From: Parelaphostrongylus tenuis | Taxonomy: Eukaryota > Nematoda > Chromadorea > Rhabditida > Metastrongylidae | Length of the DNA: 64,000 nt | Reading direction: 5' to 3' | Assembly: GCA_019055375.1 (NCBI GenBank) | Contig: JAHQIW010000776.1 | Coordinates: 1-64,000, forward strand | Shown here: piece by piece, positions 44,440 through 53,310 of the stretch | Numbering within the stretch: position 1 is the first letter of the stretch | Layout of the letters: every line of letters starts with the position of its first letter | Notes under the pieces: model-generated | The model's database searches: none | What the model saw: only the letters and a program-made list of their open reading frames with translations | Told to the model about the DNA's origin: nothing | Program-made: the position numbers and the translations under genes

Positions 44440-44926
44440 AAGTGCTGCTTCTTGGAACATGCGATGCAAAGGTGTCGGAGGCTTAGCATTAACATCAATC
44501 AGAATTTGACCGCGAACATGGATTTGTCTGAACAATTAACAACCCGTATCGGGCGATTGCGGTTGAAATGATGTGGATCGATGTTGGTCTTGACTATCTT
44601 CTTTGTTTACGCACCAACATCATGATCTGACAAAGAATAAGTTGAAGGATTGCATATGGACCTATAAAAGAACGGGAAAATTGGATAGAAAAAAAGCGCT
44701 TAAAAAACGTCGCTATGGGACTCACAGACTAAAATGGAAGAAACAGGGTGAGAGGTTATCTGAGTTTATCTTGACGACCATAACCGTCCATAGGAAATCT
44801 CAATTCCAAAAACTTCACTCTCAACGGTGTACGTGCGAGTCTCCCATTGAAGAGTGCCCTAACGAAGTAGACTACATATCAGTAAATCTATGGTTCTGCC
44901 TAACCGACTTCGCTGTTTTTTCCTAA
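44440..44926 (+). pseudogene. RTE AP-like endonuclease remnant
   Basis: Pieces of the apurinic-like endonuclease are visible in changing frames: a VGG..L...I block near 44480, a VYAPTS-like stretch near 44600, then one open frame with YGTHRLKWKKQGERLSEFI, SQFQKLHSQR...CESPIEE and NEVDYISVNLWFCLTDFAV. The last corresponds to the conserved N-x-IDHI...CLTDVAVV segment of RTE endonucleases; here the Asp-His of IDH is DY. A frameshift precedes the frame and a stop ends it. Inactive. Confidence 0.75.
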
Positions 44927-44934
44927 GTTGAACA

Positions 44935-45300
44935 CGAGATGAGACCATCGTCTCCTTCGTGCAACGTTTCATTTTTGGTGGAAAAAGAGAAAGCCGCTAA
45001 ATTTGGACAACAAAGTCCCAGAACTACCATAAATTGGGATGTGTTCAAATCATTAGTCGTCTCTTGGGAAGATACCGTTGGCGAAACCGAAGAATATGAT
45101 CGGCTCTTTGAATATCTCCACGTTAGTGCTATGAAAGCCGATAGTCCTAAGTCACGAAGAGACGCTTGTTTCCGCAGACACTCGAGTTGATACGTCAGCG
45201 TGGAATCGCACGAGTTACAAGAAACCGATACCTCACGGCAAAACATGCGAAACGTTGCAGAAAAGAGATATAAAAAAAAAAATTTCAATGGGAGGCGGGC
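44935..45300 (+). pseudogene. RTE linker between endonuclease and RT
   Basis: The frame reads EKAAKFGQQSPRTTINWDVF, SLVVSWED, ETEEYDRLFEYLHVSAMKA and SKSRRDACF, then a stop near 45188. This matches the linker of hookworm RTE elements (EKAAKF...SPRTTINWD and EEYDRL..HLH). The minus-strand ORF of 156 codons over the same bases (44923-45393) is antisense and not a gene. Confidence 0.75.
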
Positions 45301-45699
45301 AGCAGCTATGGCAGAGATTGTAAGAGCTAGATGAGCATTCAGAAATTCCACCGAAGCTTTGCCTATTATAGGATCAGGAAGATTGTGCCTCATCGCCTTG
45401 ATTAGACACTTACAGCCTCCAAGAGAGGGCAGTATAGAGAATCATCCACGGTTGCAACTCGGATCTCTTCAATAGCTATGTTTTCATAGTCACATGTATT
45501 ATTATAAGATGATTTTGCTGTCCCACCGACTCTCCTTTCTGTATCCGACACGTTTCATTGACGGCGAAAAAGAGAACAACACGTGACTTAGACAGGATAA
45601 GACCGCAACACCTGAAGAATCTAGCCAGTTCTTTGCAACACCATGGCTCGGCTCTTCACTTGATACCTGGTTAGAATGCAGGATTCTAAGTCAATTTAA

Positions 45700-46260
45700 A
45701 ACCAGCGAGACCGTGTTGTTCTTAAAAAGGGGAGACTTCTAAGACGTAGGCAATATCGCCCAATCTGCCTGCTGTCCTCTCTCTTTTGAATTTCCTAGAA
45801 AAAGCAAAAAACGCACTCTCTCAAACGGCTGAAACCTAGTACAAATAACGATAAAATGCAAAACAATTTTTAGAAGTATCACAAAGCCACCTAGTCCTCA
45901 GAAATGCCTTCGGGAACTTAGCATCTATCATATTTTCCTATTCCCTTTGCTCAGTCATGGGAGCCATTACTATATCTTGCTATGATTGAAAATGATAGAA
46001 AAAGTGCTATACCTTCTTCATATCTTCTCTGTTTCACAAACCCCGTCTTGGGCTGAAAACTCCTCATTGGTGAGACACCATTCACGCTTCTAACCACTCA
46101 GAATTAAAGTTGTGATTGAAGGCTTGAAGACAGTCTCATCACCAAAACCTTATATCATCGTTACATCGCTGTTGGTTTCCTTAAAGTTGGTAGGCACCAG
46201 CCTAGATGTACATCTAGTAATAGATATGACATTACACTTTCAAAAAAAAAAAAAAAAACT
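45700..46260 (+). pseudogene. RTE reverse transcriptase, N-terminal part, decayed
   Basis: Near 45715-45790 the translation gives VLFLKRGDF, then a frame giving NIAQSACCPLSF, at the position of the conserved KKGDPxxxxNYRPICLLSVxYK block of RT. Near 46110-46200 comes VVIEGLKT.SSPKPYI, in the place of the VxEALxNQGV..YI block. At 46244-46260 an A-run interrupts the frame. Several frames are needed, so it is dead. Confidence 0.6.
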
Positions 46261-46263
46261 AGA

Positions 46264-46889
46264 CCAGTGCAAGGATTCCACGCATAGTCACCTAACCTAA
46301 GAAGGGTGAGAGAAGATCTCTCCATAACTACTGTCGTCCGTGCCTACTGAGTGTAATGTACATACTGTTAGCTGAGAGTCTTTTTGCGCAAATCAGAATC
46401 TTTAATGAGCTGCAGCTTTGAGCAAGAAGGGCTCAAAAGGGACTCTGCTGTTTAGACCATGTAGACCAAGGTGTAAGCCTGTCTGCGATGAGAGCAGAGC
46501 CCTGTTGATGAAGAATCTAGTGCGCAGGTGAGTCAACTGAATTGAATGAATCTCTGATTACGGAGATCGTCTTGCACGTGTACCTTGGACGTCCGACAAA
46601 ATTAGTAGACAGAAAATGAAGAGGATCACGAGTCGCATAAGGGCCCCATAAATGAGAAACCGCACAAATAGAGAAATCTATGCTCAGCGTACACCCTTAA
46701 AAATAAACAGCTCCTCAATTGCTTTTCATCAACACAGGTATGCTGATAATGCAGCCACGTCAAGGAATCTGCACGCTACTTCAGATCGTTTACGCTGTTT
46801 TCTGCTGTGTGGCCTACACCAAAAATGTTTCATGTGTCGATGAAGTTTTTCTGGAGCATTGCATGCTTCTTGTTTTAACCTTTATGAAA
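46264..46889 (+). pseudogene. Rearranged RTE remnant
   Basis: About 46555-46600 encodes HVYLGRPTKLVDRK, resembling the YVYLGREI block downstream of the RT active site. It therefore stands before the YVDD part (47.5 kb) instead of after it: an internal rearrangement or a second, overlapping RTE scrap. The remaining stretch up to 46889 has short ORFs with no clear match. Confidence 0.45.
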
Positions 46890-47280
46890 TGTGATATAGC
46901 CTCTTCTATCGACCGGTCTTTGTAGACCGGCTCAGAATGATATAATCTGATAAGGATGGCCGAAAACATGTCACATCCTCATCAGATTATATCATTTTGA
47001 GGGGTCCATAAAAGCGGTTGATAGAAGAGGTTTGATTTATTATAACAGCTACGTGCTCGACTGCCGGTCACCACATTGTGAGGTAAGGACACTACCGGAC
47101 TTGGGGTGATTTTTTGCTCTTCGTCGATTCCTCGAGAGGATTATTATGACTCAGGGATAGGCTGAAACGAGCGAGAGTGATACTGATGAGTCCCAATAGG
47201 ACGAGACAGCGAGACATACCACTAGACCTATCAGCTTAAAACATCTCATACCCTTATCAGATTATATGATATAGCGTTTT
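46890..47280. mobile_element. Hammerhead-bearing inverted-repeat element D, inside the RTE
   Basis: Outer pieces gatatagcctc (46892) and agattatatgatatagcg (47259-47276) are inverted. A strong hairpin lies within: 46901-46955 against 46976-47030 (ctcttctatcgaccg / gcggttgatagaagag; tgatataatctgataag / catcagattatatca). To its right, 47175-47225 carries a single hammerhead-like motif on the plus strand. RTE sequence resumes at about 47285, so the element landed in the RTE. The hairpin motif ataatctgataag is also in element C. Confidence 0.55.
47175..47225 (+). ncRNA. Hammerhead ribozyme-like motif, element D
   Basis: CTGATGA (47183-47189) is followed by a perfect four-pair stem II GTCC / GGAC (loop CAATA), then GAGAC where GAAAC is expected. 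The bases before CTGATGA (gtgata) and those at 47216-47221 (taccac) can pair at five of six positions as stem I. Stem III and the cleavage triplet are unclear (agcgagaca). Stem II looks like that of schistosome hammerheads. The A14 to G change and unclear triplet suggest decay. Confidence 0.55.
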
Positions 47281-47284
47281 ACAG

Positions 47285-48200
47285 CATTGAAACAAATGCA
47301 GTCTTTACCAGCGCTCGTCGACCATTGTATAGACCCGTCCAAAGTGGAGACACTAAGTGACTGCTGTCGAAACTGCATTAAAAAAATATAACTACTTATC
47401 GACGTCTCATTATTCCCATTGAAGAAAAGTTTGACAAGTGATACAGTATGCCCAAAAATGTTTTTTGCTGCACAAAATGGGCAATGAGATTGCTCGATTG
47501 GGGTAAGGAGTAAGAAGGGTGAAGCAGCGATGGAAAATTTCTAGCAGATTTTCGTTTTGTGGATGATATCGTCGTTTTCTCGAAGAGTGCCAATGCAGCA
47601 GATAATGCTTCAAGAACGAAACGAAGCGGAAAGGAAACTTTGGATCAGGTATAAACAGGATGAAGAGTCCATGAAGAATTCACGGTGCAGATTTGAAGAG
47701 ATTTAACTGAAATCTTGGACATTCGTGAACATGGGAAAAATTAAAGGAGCTAGGCAGTAGAAAGGGCTTAGCACGTACCCCATTAGTGCCTCTCAAGGAA
47801 GCCACCGACATAGCTGGTCTCAAGCTCTTTTTTTGAAATCAACAATCCTTCAGGCGCTCTGTTCATCAGCAGAGACGTGAGTGTTACTACAACCAGATCA
47901 AGAAACCTGAGCGCCGCTCCCAGTGCGCTTAAACGGTGTCCTCTAGAATTCAATCTGTACTCGTAACTCCTGCACGACTTGCGCAGCTAAGATCAGAAAC
48001 TATTTCGTCTTCGAATCTCGTGATATATACATCTCTAGTGGAACACAAATAGATTGGTCACATTATTAGAAGAGCAGATGAGATATGGACAAAATAACAG
48101 TGGAGTGAACTCAAAGAACATGAAGCGTCCTCATGGAAGATCACTCAATCAATGGGTGGACGTGCTTGTGGCTAACGTCGACCATATCCTCAAATAGCAG
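47285..48200 (+). pseudogene. RTE reverse transcriptase catalytic and C-terminal remnant
   Basis: Near 47540-47600 the frame reads LADFRFVDDIVVFSKSA, the RT active-site box (here VDD; the two Asp are intact), followed by ADNASRTKRSGKET. Further on, 47800-47990 and 48050-48170 hold the C-terminal region with RLVTLLEEQMRYG and KRPHGRSLNQWVDVL, which matches the RTE end (GRP.TRW.D). Frameshifts separate the pieces. It aligns along its length with 61440-62340. Confidence 0.7.
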
Positions 48201-48438
48201 CAAGCTCAAAATTACAGAATGAGCGTCTCCTACGTCATCATGCTCGTGGTATTCACCAGACCAGAATAATTGCGTCAAAAAGAAACGAGCGAACACTTTG
48301 CTAGCACTCACATTCCCCCTGACAACTGGCCATTCAGGCATTCAAGCTTATAACAAGCTGTACGAGCTGCGAATGGTCTCCACCGTATCGCAATGGCAGA
48401 GGGGTAGGTCAAGACTTTGGCCCAAATGATCGCCACAC

Positions 48439-48786
48439 CTAGGACAGTCTTTTCTTCTCTGAAGCTAGACAGCTACCTCCTGAGCTTTTTCGATGAATCG
48501 TTGTAATGAAAGAACTATGATGTTGTCCGTTATACATGGTCACTCTATTTAATGGAAGGATTTTCTCAAATTCTAAATCGGCGCGCTCAAGTTTCGTCAT
48601 AATTTCAGTACTTCTATGAGGGTCCAAAATTCTTACGTCATTTCCTACGTAAATATTTGAAAAAGTAAATAACGGATCTTTCAAAAGAGTTGTCATATAA
48701 AATCTTATCTGTCCAGTAGTCATGGCTCTCCATCTATGATATCCACACTTTTTCATATTTCTTATATATCTCTCCTCATTCGCCAC
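48439..48786 (-). CDS. Minus-strand ORF of 115 codons in the repeat behind the RTE
   Basis: The frame reads MANEERYIRNMKKCGYHRWR, AMTTGQIRFYMTTLLKDPLF, TFSNIYVGNDVRILDPHRST, EIMTKLERADLEFEKILPLN and on to a stop. Composition is balanced and unlike the AT-driven ORFs. Homologous DNA is found behind the other RTE fragment (about 62440-62700) and in part at 1785-1925; both are decayed. So it belongs to a repeat, read antisense to the RTE. No family recognised. It may be a captured host exon, or a second gene of a composite element. Confidence 0.4.
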   Translation of the reverse strand: MANEERYIRNMKKCGYHRWRAMTTGQIRFYMTTLLKDPLFTFSNIYVGNDVRILDPHRSTEIMTKLERADLEFEKILPLNRVTMYNGQHHSSFITTIHRKSSGGSCLASEKKRLS

Positions 48787-48799
48787 GGACTATGCACTT

Positions 48800-49395
48800 G
48801 AGCACTTTATTTGATCCTTCGTCACAATGTTTTTATTTCCTTTTTTCACTGTGCTAATTTTAGTACATCTAGCATTCAGATCGTTTTTCGTCTTCTTCTT
48901 CGAAGGCGTAGAAGATTGGTTCAGCTAGTCTCCTTGCAATCTTGAAGTTAGCCTTGCTGTGGAGTTCCATAGGACGTTGTTGTTGACTGTCAGAGAGAAC
49001 TGGGGATCGAGCTCGGCTCCACGAAGCGCCGCCACCAACATCTTAACCACTCGGCCAGCGCCCCCTCACGCACTATGACATAATGCAGAATTACCTCACG
49101 TCGTAAGATCCTCTCGATCGCTTCATTCATTGATCGATCACTTTGGCCGTCAGTATCTAGACAGAGCGCGCTCCGACACTCTCAATCCTCCTCAGCGGAG
49201 ATGTCTCATCCCTCTGGCTCACTGACTCTATCGCCTTATCGACTCTGTGTCCTCCTCACTATCACTCATGTCTCAACTCATCTGGCAAGCTGACTCCAAC
49301 TGAGTGAGTATTATATAAGATCCTTACTGATGTGTCCATTCTTTCCTACCAACACTCGTCCAGCTGAGGCCTCGTTGCGCAGCTAAGGAGACAAG
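48800..49395. repeat. Promoter-bearing repeat, copy 2, with tRNA-like segment
   Basis: On the minus strand 49010-49075 is tRNA-like: ggcgctggccgagtggttaa, a Leu/Ser-type A box, and a B-box-like gagctcgatcccc. The structure is too short for a tRNA. 49140-49363 matches 1975-2215 with a TATA box. 62700-62935 is a third, partial copy. The unit directly follows an RTE 3' part in two of three cases, so it may be part of one composite element. Confidence 0.6.
49305..49395 (+). promoter_or_regulatory. TATA promoter with short leader and donor site
   Basis: TATATAA (49313-49319) is followed by ccattctttcctaccaac about 30 bases on, as in copy 1 (2165-2215). In this copy the leader continues to acaag/gtgagaaa at about 49395, a good 5' splice site, so a short non-coding first exon is possible. 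No coding exon is seen downstream within 1.5 kb. Confidence 0.35.
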
Positions 49396-50940
49396 GTGAG
49401 AAAAAATTATCTTATTTTTGTATTTTTCAAGCTTCGATTTTAAATTATTTGCCCTCTTGCTAACGTTTTCCATCCATCTTCGTCATTTTATCGTTACTTA
49501 GCAATCATGTCAGTGTTTGTTTTTACTCTCATCTTCCTACATGTCGTAATTTAATCGCTCTCATATTAGAACAGCTGCATAGTTTTCTTCTAAGCTGCCA
49601 TAAAGTAGTTTTCTTGGCCAGGTAAACAAGGCTCTCCAATTCTATTCCTTTTCTCCTTAGACACGTTAGGCTTGTGGTTACCTGGATCATTTTCGTTATC
49701 GGTCAGAAATTTTCTAGAGAGACCTATTTCACTGCACAAAAGTTTTTTATCTGATTAGCAGAGATTATTCAAATTTTGGATTCCGCAGAATTCAAAAATG
49801 CGACTGGTTTTCTAAAGGCTCTTATGCAGTGGTATAGAACTCAAAACAAAGTTGGTTCACTCAAGATGCGCAGTATCGCGAAATTTTTCTATAGATTTTT
49901 CAAATAATTTCTTTTCTTTCCTTAGAGACCTAAGTCTTTTTTGCAGTGAAATGATATTCAAAAAATCTGTCCTATCGTTTAGTGTTTGGTCTTTTTAATT
50001 TTTCTCATAAATTGCGGAGTAAATCCGCTAGTAAACCTGTGTCAAAGCCGAAACCTAAACACGAACATATGAATGTGTAATGTAAATCTTCAAATGTCAC
50101 CATCATATTCCACATCTAAAATTTTGTCAAGGTGGAGAAATTTCCTAAAATTAGTAACAAATATCGCACTCCACATATGAATCGCGCCTGAGCGGTCTTC
50201 CAAAGTGCACTTATCCATCCACAGCCTTCATGCGCCTAAGCCGAATTAACTTCAATGCTACAGTGCAGTGAAACGGTTTTACTAGATACAAACAGAGTGT
50301 GCCGCTGAAACTTAAGTTATGTGTTTAGTAATAGTCTAGAAGATTCTAGGAGAACAGTGCTGTCATGTGGTATAAAAAAGCGATAAGACGCTACGCGTAT
50401 GGAGCATAATTTTATTTCAAACGCTACGACATAGTAAGGAGGCCTCTCTAAAAACTAAATTTTCCGAAATTTAAGCTTTCGAATGGTTACTGGCAGTCCA
50501 AAGGAAAGTTTGTCCAGCGAAAATACCTCTGTGAGAAACCTCTGCCTAAGAAGAGATGGATCATACATTTGAATCAAAGAGCGACAATAAAGATATTTTG
50601 AAAGCTAAACAAATCAATTAGAATACTGTTCTGCGTAGCACGTGATGTATGCAAAAATTGTACACTTGAATCATGTTGTGTAAATACCTCTTTCATGTTT
50701 ACTACATATACAAGATGGCCAGAAAAACATGAGCCTGTGGATGCACTATCTGAGGAATCCATGAATAAAGAACAAATCAGACAACTGGATGTTGCTTTAT
50801 ATATAAATAAGAAAGGAGAAAGGTTGTGGTGCTAAGAGCAGTGGTTTTGTAAATGAAATACTTTGGACGGATTTTCAATGTGCTGTGGAAAGAGCGTGAA
50901 AGAGCTCCGACATTAACTAAGGTTACATAATATTTCTATC
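49396..50940. other. Non-coding stretch with dispersed repeats
   Basis: AT-rich. 50265-50560 holds pieces of the dispersed family (acagtgcagtgaaacgg; aagctttcgaatggttactgg near 50477). No gene recognised. Confidence 0.4.
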
Positions 50941-52790
50941 TAATACACGCTAATTTATGGGATTAAGAGGAGACGATGTTGACGCTTGTACGGGGATAAT
51001 CGGAAAGATAGGCGGTATGTGTCGTGAGCGGATGTTGAAGTTCTTGGTGTCGATTCCGTGAGATTTCGGTCGTCCTTTGCTCTCTCTTATATGACGGAGG
51101 TGGGTGCTGGCACGTTCTCCGATACTGTGTTCCAATTCTAACAGAATCAGTGCGTTTGGTTTTTTATTGCCTTTTCATTTGGCTTTTCAAATTCTGAGTC
51201 TTAGTGCTCCGTTTTATGGACATGTTAGCTTAGCAATGCGCGCTTTCTTCCAAGTTTCGCGATGGAATCGACTCCCGCGATAAGTATCACAGGTCCTTCT
51301 GCGTGACATATCGTACGCGTTCTTCTTTTGTTTATGTGCAGTTTATAGGATTCTTTCAAGCTAATGAACTAATGCTGATTCCATATGGTTAACAGCGTTC
51401 GGTAGATTTGTTGCTTGACTCAAAGGCTTTCTTGATCTGTTAACGTGAGCGGAGTTACACTACTTCTTGTGGGGAATATGAGATTCATTATGGCTCTGCT
51501 CTACATTCTTTTGGAGCCATTCGTGTGAATAATGTCTACTAGTTGAATGAAGCCTATCGGTCACGATACAAAAGACTGAGTCCACTTCTTGGAAGGTCAA
51601 CCACCGGATATTCAACATCGTTTCTAATTCTATAGAAACGTTTCTAACTTTTGAATAAAGACTACTTTATCTTGAGTTAGTCTTTATGGCAAAAGTTTTA
51701 CGAACTTTACCAGTCACTCAGCAAATGCTGCCTGACATGGAGTACAGGATTTTATTGCTGATCATTGGATTTCCTTTTTTTTTCAAGAATTCTAGTCAGT
51801 AAAATGTGGTTCATTACTGAAAGAGTAATTTTTCGTGAAATTTGTACCGCCGGGAGGAATTGAGGTGAAAGGTCAAACTTGACTTTCTCCGGACTTTATC
51901 GTTCTGCGAATGATTTGCTTGATGTTCAGGAGAGTCCTGTAAACAATATGTTTTGTACCATTATGAGATATAACAGTCTCAATGGCGCATTTGATTATTA
52001 ATTTGCAAATCTTTGCTTCTGTGTGACTGCCTGTAAATCTGTAACAATTTGTCTGATTCGATCTCTCAAATCTTCTCTTATCTTGGGCATTATTTTGTTG
52101 ATGGGCCTTATAACATAAGTTGTCGTGCTTTGTACTGCTATCAGTTGACTGCGTCTTTCTCAGTCGAGTATTACCTCAACATTCTATCTTGTTTTAGCAA
52201 GATTGTGGACATTTCATTTTCTGATTCGTTTCCATAAGTTAAGCTAAAAAAATAATGAAGCTACTGTGATAGTGTGTCCTTGATAAGTTCAGATCCCTTC
52301 TACCAAATATGACCATCTTGTCCATTTTGCTTCTCGCACGTCTGCTGCATTCTGGTGGGTGGCTATATAGCCAGAGAGAAGTGATAGTTTTTATGTCTTA
52401 TGCTGTCCGATGTATATTTTTTACTTGATTTCGACCAATATACTAGGTGCTTCTTCCATATCGCTGATTAAACAGTGTTTCCAGTGCGGAATCCGAGAAG
52501 GATAACGCATATCTTTGAGTAAGGAAGGTGATTTTGGCTCAAAGCCGTCTTCAATGACAGAGACTTCTTTGCGCGTGCTGATATGTCATAGACAACTGAT
52601 TATTGTATATAATTCCTTCTATGATATACTGCTTACCACAAACCTCGTTAAAGCATTTATGTATAGCCTCTGAAGATGTTTTTAGCTGTCTTTTTGAGGT
52701 TTGTCTGAAGATTTTACTAGATAGAATATATATGAATATTCTATAGAGGTCTGTAATAAGCACTTCATTAAAAAACGTATTACATTATCG
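50941..52790. other. Non-coding stretch, T-rich
   Basis: A minus-strand ORF at 50950-51135 (EHSIGERASTHLRHIRESK) has a more even base composition than its surroundings, but no family or splice context supports it. The remainder is T-rich with short ORFs only. Confidence 0.35.
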
Positions 52791-52914
52791 TAATGGTCTC
52801 AAGGCATCGGCTGTAGACGGACTTCACATTCAACTGCCTTTTTGAGACCTCGCTTGAAACGTTATAATCTTATAACATTTTGAGCCCTTCATGAGGTCTG
52901 TTACGACATTTATG

Positions 52915-52960
52915 TAGTGTTAGAGGAACATTTCAGCCTTTCAACCTCATCAGTACCAAG
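52915..52960 (-). ncRNA. Hammerhead ribozyme motif, element E left
   Basis: Minus strand: CUGAUGA (complement of 52947-52953), stem II GGUU / GGCU closed by GAAA, then GAAA, followed by UGUUC and CUC where the partner has C-GUAC-GUC. Stem I pairs UA with UA and CA with UG with one mismatch. The triplet is lost. Confidence 0.55.
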
Positions 52961-53217
52961 GTGCCCTTTCGTGCAGTCATTTCCTTGTACGAAATATTTG
53001 CACAGTCAATCTAATATAAAAAGATCACCCGGCACTGCAGTGATTGAGAGTCGACTCCCCAAGACTCGTAAATTGAGTTATACCTTCGTATTCGATTTTT
53101 TTTTCAAACCTTGCTCGAAATGACGTACGATCTAATTTTTAAAACCATGAATTAATCTTGATTCCTTTATATGTTGAGTTTTTATTTTTTACGAGGAACT
53201 GACTGAAGAGAAAGGCA

Positions 53218-53262
53218 CTGTGTCACTGATGATGTTGAAAGGCCAAAACGTACGTCTAGCAC
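53218..53262 (+). ncRNA. Hammerhead ribozyme motif, element E right
   Basis: CTGATGA (53226-53232), stem II region with a GAAA loop (tgttgaaaggcc), AAAAC for GAAAC, self-complementary loop GTAC and intact GTC (53254-53256). Stem I: GTGTCA against TAGCAC, about five pairs with one mismatch and one wobble. Only G12 of the core is changed. Confidence 0.6.
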
Positions 53263-53310
53263 TAAATAAGTTCCATAAAAGACCTTGTTAACGGCCTAAA
53301 ATAGGTCGCC

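Larger units (their letters stand above)
43780..48430 (+). mobile_element. RTE-type non-LTR retrotransposon, broken
   Basis: A 5' UTR of the strongylid RTE type (gcccggttagccgtgaggtc near 43830) is followed by endonuclease (44440-44926), linker (44935-45290), RT fingers (about 45700-46250), a rearranged stretch with an A-run (46244-46260) and a VYLGR-like piece (46560), an inserted hammerhead element (46890-47280) and the RT YVDD region with C-terminal part (47395-48200). All frames are interrupted. A live RTE would encode one polyprotein of about 1,000 residues for target-primed reverse transcription. A related 3' fragment is at 61440-62440. Confidence 0.8.
52850..53310. mobile_element. Hammerhead foldback element E
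   Basis: Arms 52886-52970 and 53213-53290 are inverted copies (catgaggtctgttac / aacaaggtcttttatgg; gtagtgttag / ctagcactaaa). Each holds an outward-pointing hammerhead. The left end has the family hallmark catgaggtctg and a ttataatcttata tract related to that of C and D. No coding capacity. Confidence 0.6.

Noticed and set aside
44923..45393. A 156-codon minus-strand ORF
   Set aside because: It is antisense to the RTE linker region, whose plus-strand frame has a clear family match (SPRTTINWD, EEYDRL). The antisense frame is a shadow.
46244..46260. The A-run as a retrogene poly(A) tail
   Set aside because: It lies inside decayed RTE coding sequence, with no target-site duplication or upstream 3' UTR signal that I can see.
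49010..49075. Possible tRNA-Leu or tRNA-Ser gene (minus strand)
   Set aside because: A and B box are good, but the segment is only about 65 bases and the acceptor and anticodon arms do not form. It recurs inside a repeat, so it is a tRNA-derived piece.
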